NCBI GenBank assembly: GCA_009693345.1
Contig: SHXL01000156.1
Span: 1 to 6,666, forward strand
DNA length: 6,666 nucleotides
Source of the DNA: Betaproteobacteria bacterium
Lineage (GTDB): Bacteria > Pseudomonadota > Gammaproteobacteria > Burkholderiales > SG8-39
Direction: 5' to 3'
The position numbers and the translations under genes are program-made. Each line of letters opens with the position of its first letter. Position 1 is the first letter of the stretch. The notes beneath the pieces are model-generated. The model did not search any database and was not told the DNA's origin. It saw only the letters and a program-made list of their open reading frames with translations. Below are positions 1 through 4,122 of the stretch, one piece after another.

Positions 1-774
1 GGGCTGGCGCACGCGGTTCATGATGTCCGCGACCGAGGGGTGCGCCAGCGCATAGCCGACGCGCAACCCCGCCAGCCCATAGGCTTTGGAGAAAGTGCGC
101 GTCACGACCAGGTTGGGATGGCGCCTGAGCCATTTCACGGTCTCGGCCTTGAGTTCCGGCGGCAGGTACTCGTTGTAGGCCTCGTCGATCACCACGATGA
201 CGCGCTCGGGCACGCGCTTGAGGAACGATTCGAGTACCTCGGGCCGCAGCATGGTGCCGGTGGGATTGTTCGGATTTGCGACCCAGACGACGTAGGTTTC
301 GTCGTCGATCGCCGCCAGCATGGCCTCCAGGTCGTGGCCGTAGTTCTTCGCCGGCACCGCGATGCCGCGCGCCCCGCGCGCCTGCGTCACCAGCGGATAG
401 ACCGCGAAGCAATGCTGCGCGTACACCGCCGAGCGTCCCGGTCCGAGGAAAGCGAGCGCGACCAGTTCGAGCACGTCGTTCGAGCCGTTGCCAAGCACGA
501 TCGCGCCGGTGTCGACGCCGTAGCGGCGCGACAACGCCGTCTTCAGGTCGTGGCCGTTGCCGTCCGGGTAGCGCGCGATGTCGCCCAGCGCGGCCTCGAT
601 CGCGGCGCGCGTGCGCGGGCCGATGCCCCGCGGGTTCTCGTTCGAGGCGAGCTTGACGATGTTCTCCTCCTTGAGCCCGAGTTCGCGCGCCAGTTCCGAG
701 ATCGGCTTGCCGGGCTGGTAGGGCGCGATCGAGCGCACGTACGAGGGGGAGAGTTCGCAGGGGTCCATCTGCAT
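1..774 (-). CDS. hisC: Histidinol-phosphate / aromatic aminotransferase, 3' end cut off by the window
   Basis: PLP-dependent class I/II aminotransferase (cytoplasmic) that transfers an amino group from glutamate to imidazole-acetol phosphate in histidine synthesis. In this aromatic cluster it probably also aminates phenylpyruvate or hydroxyphenylpyruvate. 258 codons are visible of a family length near 350-370; the C-terminal third lies beyond the left edge. Visible fold-type I motifs are GNGSND at residues 95-100 (PLP phosphate region), NPNNPTG at 167-173, IDEAY at 196-200 with Asp197 for the pyridine nitrogen, and TFSKAYGLAGLR at 227-238 with Lys230 as the Schiff-base lysine. The frame ends in VRQP, the usual start of the next conserved block. 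The start is the ATG at 774, 9 bases after the pheA stop; a second in-frame ATG at 768 is possible but sits further from the weak GAGA ribosome site. Family call is firm; histidine versus aromatic preference is inferred from context. Confidence 0.93.
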   Translation of the reverse strand, partial: MQMDPCELSPSYVRSIAPYQPGKPISELARELGLKEENIVKLASNENPRGIGPRTRAAIEAALGDIARYPDGNGHDLKTALSRRYGVDTGAIVLGNGSNDVLELVALAFLGPGRSAVYAQHCFAVYPLVTQARGARGIAVPAKNYGHDLEAMLAAIDDETYVVWVANPNNPTGTMLRPEVLESFLKRVPERVIVVIDEAYNEYLPPELKAETVKWLRRHPNLVVTRTFSKAYGLAGLRVGYALAHPSVADIMNRVRQP

Positions 775-781
775 GGCGCAG

Positions 782-785
782 TCTC
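782..785 (-). promoter_or_regulatory. Weak ribosome site for hisC overlapping the pheA stop
   Basis: GAGA on the coding strand, overlapping the pheA TGA and ending seven bases before the ATG at 774. The match to the anti-Shine-Dalgarno is short, so hisC translation probably leans on ribosomes finishing pheA. It favours the ATG at 774 over the one at 768. Confidence 0.35.
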
Positions 786-1860
786 AGTTCGAAGCGGCGG
801 GGTACGACCCCAGGACCTTCAGGAACGGCGCACGTGCTTTCAGTTCGCCGATCGCGGCGGCGACCCGGGCGTCGGACTGATGCCCCTCCACGTCGATGAA
901 GAACACGTACTCCCAGCGCGCGGCGCGCGCCCTGGCGGGCCGCGATTCGATGCGCGACATGCTCACGCCGTTCGCCGCAATCGGCGACAGCAGCGCGTGC
1001 ACCGCGCCGGGCTTGTTGTCCGCGGACATGACGAGCGAAGTCCGGTCCTTGCCCGTCGGCGCAGGGTCGACTTGGCCGAGCACCAGGAAGCGCGTGGTGT
1101 TGTTCGGATCGTCCTCGATGTCGCGCTCGAGAAGCCTGAGTTTGTAGAGCGCCGCAGCCGCCTCGCCCGCGATCGCCGCGGCACCCTTTTCCTTCGAGGC
1201 GCGGCGCGCGGCCTCCGCGTTCGAACCGACCGGAATGCGCTCGGCGTTCGGCAGATTCTGTCCGAGCCAGCCGTTGCACTGCGCCAGGGATTGGGAATGA
1301 GAGTAGATTCTTTTTATTTCCCTGATGCCTTTCATTCTGGAAAGCAAGTTCTGCCTGACCCTCAACTCAATTTCACCGCAGATTCTCAGCGGCGTGGTGA
1401 GCAGCAGGTCGAGGGTGCGGCCGACCGCGCCATCGGTGGAATTCTCCACCGGGGTCACCGCGAACTGCGTGGCGCCGGACTCGGCACTGCGGAATGCCTC
1501 GTCGATGGATGCCGCGGGCTCGGCCGCCACGGCATGGCCGAAATGCTGGTGCACCGCCTGCTCGCTGAAGGTTCCCTGCGGGCCGAGGTAGGCAACGCGG
1601 ATTTCCTGCTCGAGCGCGCGGCAGGCCGAGATGATTTCACGGAATACCGCGGCGACAGCCGTTGCCGGCAGTGCGCCGCCCTTCGCTGCGGCAACCCGCC
1701 GCAGAATCTCGCTCTCCCGCTCGGGGCGGTAGACGCGCTTACCGTCCTTCAGCGCGCCGATCTTGCGCACCAGCGCCGCGCGGCGGTGAAGCAGCGCGAG
1801 CAGCTCCATGTCGAGAGCGTCGATCCCGATGCGCAGCCTTCCTATTTCTTTTTCACTCAT
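784..1860 (-). CDS. pheA: Bifunctional chorismate mutase / prephenate dehydratase (P-protein)
   Basis: Converts chorismate to prephenate and then to phenylpyruvate, the committed route to phenylalanine. 358 residues, normal for a P-protein. Domains in order: AroQ-type chorismate mutase (about 1-88), with Arg10, Arg27, Lys38, Arg48, Glu49 and Gln85 aligning by eye with the E. coli active-site set (Arg11, Arg28, Lys39, Arg51, Glu52, Gln88); prephenate dehydratase (about 89-265), with YLGPQGTFSE at 91-100, PVENS at 137-141 and the catalytic TRF at 256-258; ACT regulatory domain (about 272-350), with GAVHALL at 285-291 and ESRP at 305-308, the motifs that form the phenylalanine site, so feedback inhibition is expected. 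The ATG at 1860 overlaps the serA stop as ATGA, and no good Shine-Dalgarno is visible, so translation is probably coupled to serA. The frame is open 16 codons further upstream without a better start. Residues 159-184 have strikingly different codon use. Confidence 0.96.
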   Translation of the reverse strand: MSEKEIGRLRIGIDALDMELLALLHRRAALVRKIGALKDGKRVYRPERESEILRRVAAAKGGALPATAVAAVFREIISACRALEQEIRVAYLGPQGTFSEQAVHQHFGHAVAAEPAASIDEAFRSAESGATQFAVTPVENSTDGAVGRTLDLLLTTPLRICGEIELRVRQNLLSRMKGIREIKRIYSHSQSLAQCNGWLGQNLPNAERIPVGSNAEAARRASKEKGAAAIAGEAAAALYKLRLLERDIEDDPNNTTRFLVLGQVDPAPTGKDRTSLVMSADNKPGAVHALLSPIAANGVSMSRIESRPARARAARWEYVFFIDVEGHQSDARVAAAIGELKARAPFLKVLGSYPAASN

Positions 1861-3050
1861 GGTTTCACGGGCAGGTAGCGGACCGCGAGGACGCCCTTGA
1901 TCGCGCACAATTCCCTGATCGCGGCATCGGGCACCGGGCTGTCCACGTCGACCAGAGTGTAGGCCATCTCGCCCTTGGACTTGTTAAGCATGTTGTGGAT
2001 GTTGATTTTGCGGCTGCCCATCGCGTTCGAAATGCTTGCCAGCATGTTCGGCACGTTGGCGTTGGCAATCGCAAGGCGGTAGGGCGATTCGCGCTGCATC
2101 TGCGTGTCGGGAAAATTGACAGCGTTTTCCATGGTGCCGTCGGCAAGATACGCAGTGACTTGCTCGCATACCATGACGGCGCAATTGTCTTCCGCTTCGC
2201 TGGTGGAGGCGCCCAGGTGCGGCAGCGCCACCACGCCGGGCCGGCCGATCAGTTCCGCCGAGGGGAAATCCGTCACGTAGCAGCGCAGCTGCTTCGCATC
2301 GAGCGCCTTCAGCGCCGCGGCGTCCTCGACCACCCCGTCGCGCGAGAAATTGAGCAGCACCGCGCCCGCCTTCATGTGCTTGAGGTTCTTCGCATTGATC
2401 AGGTTGCGCGTCTTCTCCACCAGCGGCACGTGCAGCGTGACGAAATCGCTCGCCCGGATCAACTCGTCCACCGAGTGCGCCTTGCGCACCTGCGAGGGCA
2501 GACTCCAGGCCGCCTCCACGGTGATCTCGGGATCGTAGCCCAGCACGTTCATGCCGAGGCGGATCGCCGCGTCGGCCACCAGGCTGCCGATCTTGCCCAG
2601 GCCGATCACGCCCAGCGTGTGCCCGGGAAGTTCGACACCCCTATAGGCTTTCTTGCCTGCTTCGACTTTTTTCTCCAATTCCTTGTCTTTCAGATCCAAA
2701 TGACGAACAAAGTCCAAGGCAGGCGCGAGGTTGCGCGCCGCGATCAGCATCCCCGCGACCACCAGTTCCTTCACCGCGTTGGCATTGGCGCCCGGCGTGT
2801 TGAACACCGGCACGCCAAGCCTGGAAAGTTCAGATACAGGAATATTGTTCACGCCGGCGCCCGCGCGCCCTACCGCCTTCAGGTTGGCGCCGAACTTCAT
2901 TTCGTGCATGTCGGCCGAGCGCACCAGGATCACGTCCGGCGCGTTCGATTCCTTTACCACCTCGAACCGTTCCGCCGGCAGGCGCCTCAGGCCCACCTGC
3001 ACGATCGGGTTGAGCACCAGCACTTCGAGTTTCCTTCCGGACTTAGCCAT
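1857..3050 (-). CDS. serA: D-3-phosphoglycerate dehydrogenase with C-terminal ACT domain
   Basis: NAD-dependent oxidation of 3-phosphoglycerate to 3-phosphohydroxypyruvate, the first step of serine synthesis. 397 residues, the short SerA form (E. coli is about 410). Order: N-terminal substrate-binding half, with GRAGAGVNNIP at 61-71 and NTPGANANAVKEL at 84-96; Rossmann domain, with GLGKIG at 150-155 and Asp173 at the end of the second strand, as expected for NAD over NADP; catalytic residues Arg237 (FSRDG), Glu266 (PSAE) and His278 (LPHLGAST); ACT domain from about 322 to the end. The phrases VTDFP at 259-263 and SRD rather than SRG resemble the subfamily I remember from Firmicutes and Bacteroidetes more than E. 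coli SerA. The start is the ATG at 3050, because GAGGAG lies just ahead of it; the frame can be opened at a TTG at 3062 but that is less likely. It overlaps serC by 8 bases and pheA by 4. Its presence between serC and pheA is unusual for this cluster. Confidence 0.92.
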   Translation of the reverse strand: MAKSGRKLEVLVLNPIVQVGLRRLPAERFEVVKESNAPDVILVRSADMHEMKFGANLKAVGRAGAGVNNIPVSELSRLGVPVFNTPGANANAVKELVVAGMLIAARNLAPALDFVRHLDLKDKELEKKVEAGKKAYRGVELPGHTLGVIGLGKIGSLVADAAIRLGMNVLGYDPEITVEAAWSLPSQVRKAHSVDELIRASDFVTLHVPLVEKTRNLINAKNLKHMKAGAVLLNFSRDGVVEDAAALKALDAKQLRCYVTDFPSAELIGRPGVVALPHLGASTSEAEDNCAVMVCEQVTAYLADGTMENAVNFPDTQMQRESPYRLAIANANVPNMLASISNAMGSRKINIHNMLNKSKGEMAYTLVDVDSPVPDAAIRELCAIKGVLAVRYLPVKP

Positions 3051-4122
3051 GCTTCTCCTCAAACTCCATCATGTATGCCACCAGCTGCTTCACGCCCTCG
3101 ACCGACATGGCGTTGTAGATGGATGCGCGCACGCCGCCCACCGAGCGATGCCCTTTGAGCTGCACCATGCCGAGTCTCTCCGCGCCTTTCAGGAAAGCTT
3201 CGTCCAGCGACGCATCCTTTAGCGTGAATGGCACGTTCATTCTTGAACGATCCTTTTTTTCAACTGCATTCTTGTAGAAACGACTTTGATCCAGGTAGTC
3301 GTAAAGTAGCCGTGCCTTCGCGATATTGCGCTTCTCGATCTCCGGCAATCCGCCCAGCGCTTTTAGCCACTTGAACACCAAGCCGGCGATGTACATCGCG
3401 TAGGTCGCGGGCGTGTTGAGCATCGAATCGGCCGCCGCCTGCAGCTTGTAGTCCATCACCGAGGGCGTGCCCTTGGCGGCCTTGCCCAGCAGGTCATCGC
3501 GCACGAGGACGATGGTGAGCCCGGCCGGGCCGATGTTCTTCTGCGCGCCGGCGTAGATCAGCCCGAACTTCGACACATCGAGCGGCCGCGACAGGATGTG
3601 CGATGACGCGTCGGCTACCAATGGGATATTTTTCTCCATTTTTGGAATTTCGTGGAATTCAACGCCGCCAATCGTTTCATTCGAACAATAGTGAACGTAA
3701 GCGGTGTCGGTTCTGACATTCCAGCTTGAAGGCGCATAGGTAAAACCCCTGTCCTCGGAGCTTGCGGCCACGTGGACATCGCAGTAGGCCTGCGCCTCCT
3801 TCACCGCCTTCTTCGACCATTCGCCGGTAACGACGTAGTCCGCCTTGCCCTTCCCGGCGAGCAGGTTCATCGGGATCTGCGCGAACTGCAGCGTCGCGCC
3901 GCCCTGCAGGAAGAGGACCTTGTAGCTCGCCGGAACCGCCAGCAGGTCCCGCAGGTCCTTCTCCGCCTCGGCGGCGATGGACATGAATTCCTTGCCGCGG
4001 TGGCTCATTTCCATCACGCACATGCCGGTGCCGCGCCAGTCGAGCATTTCGTCGCCGGCACGGGCAAGCACTTCCTCTGGCAATACGGCCGGTCCCGCGC
4101 TGAAATTGAAAATTCGGGACAT
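3043..4122 (-). CDS. serC: Phosphoserine aminotransferase
   Basis: PLP enzyme that converts 3-phosphohydroxypyruvate plus glutamate to O-phosphoserine. In proteobacteria the same enzyme also makes 4-phosphohydroxythreonine for pyridoxal-phosphate synthesis. 359 residues, full family length. Visible features: FNFSAGPAVLP at 5-15 (the typical SerC N-terminus), SHRG at 40-43 (substrate phosphate/carboxylate contacts), GGATLQF at 74-80, ADASS at 170-174 with Asp171 for the PLP ring, YAGAQKNIGPAGL at 190-202 with Lys195 as the Schiff-base lysine, and GHRSVGGVRASIYNAM at 324-339 near the C-terminus. The ATG shares its A with the gyrA stop (TGATG) and has no Shine-Dalgarno at proper spacing, so it is probably translated by reinitiation after gyrA. 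It sits directly before serA, so two consecutive serine-pathway enzymes are made together. Two AT-rich, rare-codon islands lie inside the gene (about 3215-3310 and 3615-3750). Confidence 0.97.
   Translation of the reverse strand: MSRIFNFSAGPAVLPEEVLARAGDEMLDWRGTGMCVMEMSHRGKEFMSIAAEAEKDLRDLLAVPASYKVLFLQGGATLQFAQIPMNLLAGKGKADYVVTGEWSKKAVKEAQAYCDVHVAASSEDRGFTYAPSSWNVRTDTAYVHYCSNETIGGVEFHEIPKMEKNIPLVADASSHILSRPLDVSKFGLIYAGAQKNIGPAGLTIVLVRDDLLGKAAKGTPSVMDYKLQAAADSMLNTPATYAMYIAGLVFKWLKALGGLPEIEKRNIAKARLLYDYLDQSRFYKNAVEKKDRSRMNVPFTLKDASLDEAFLKGAERLGMVQLKGHRSVGGVRASIYNAMSVEGVKQLVAYMMEFEEKHG
3055..3060 (-). promoter_or_regulatory. Strong Shine-Dalgarno for serA, inside serC
   Basis: Reads GAGGAG on the coding strand, four bases ahead of the ATG at 3050. 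The six bases are also the two Glu codons near the end of SerC. It decides the serA start in favour of the ATG over the TTG at 3062, and it is the only clearly strong ribosome site at a gene junction in this window. Confidence 0.75.

Noticed and set aside
775..783. Terminator or regulatory element between pheA and hisC
   Set aside because: Only nine bases separate the genes and no hairpin or U-run is present.
1300..1345. Possible internal promoter in the AT-rich part of pheA on the minus strand
   Set aside because: TTGCTT and TTGAGT boxes are present, but no -10-like hexamer lies at 16-18 base spacing.
1434..1451. 7-bp inverted repeat with ATTC loop in pheA
   Set aside because: It falls on the conserved dehydratase motif PVENSTDG, so codon constraint explains it.
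40..1878. 612-codon open frame on the plus strand across hisC and pheA
   Set aside because: It is antisense to two well-supported genes. Its Arg/His/Ala-rich product has no recognisable domain, and its length follows from GC-rich codons plus pheA and hisC sharing a frame.
1861..1908. Upstream extension of pheA by 16 codons
   Set aside because: It would lie wholly within serA, has no good start or ribosome site, and the chorismate mutase domain begins normally at the ATG at 1860.
2636..2720. TATAGG as a -10 box in serA on the minus strand
   Set aside because: The nearest -35-like TTGGAG is about 27 bases away, and the sequence codes a Lys-rich segment of SerA.
1662..3158. 498-codon open frame on the plus strand across serA
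   Set aside because: Antisense shadow of serA, pheA and serC ends, with low-complexity Arg/His-rich translation and no family features.
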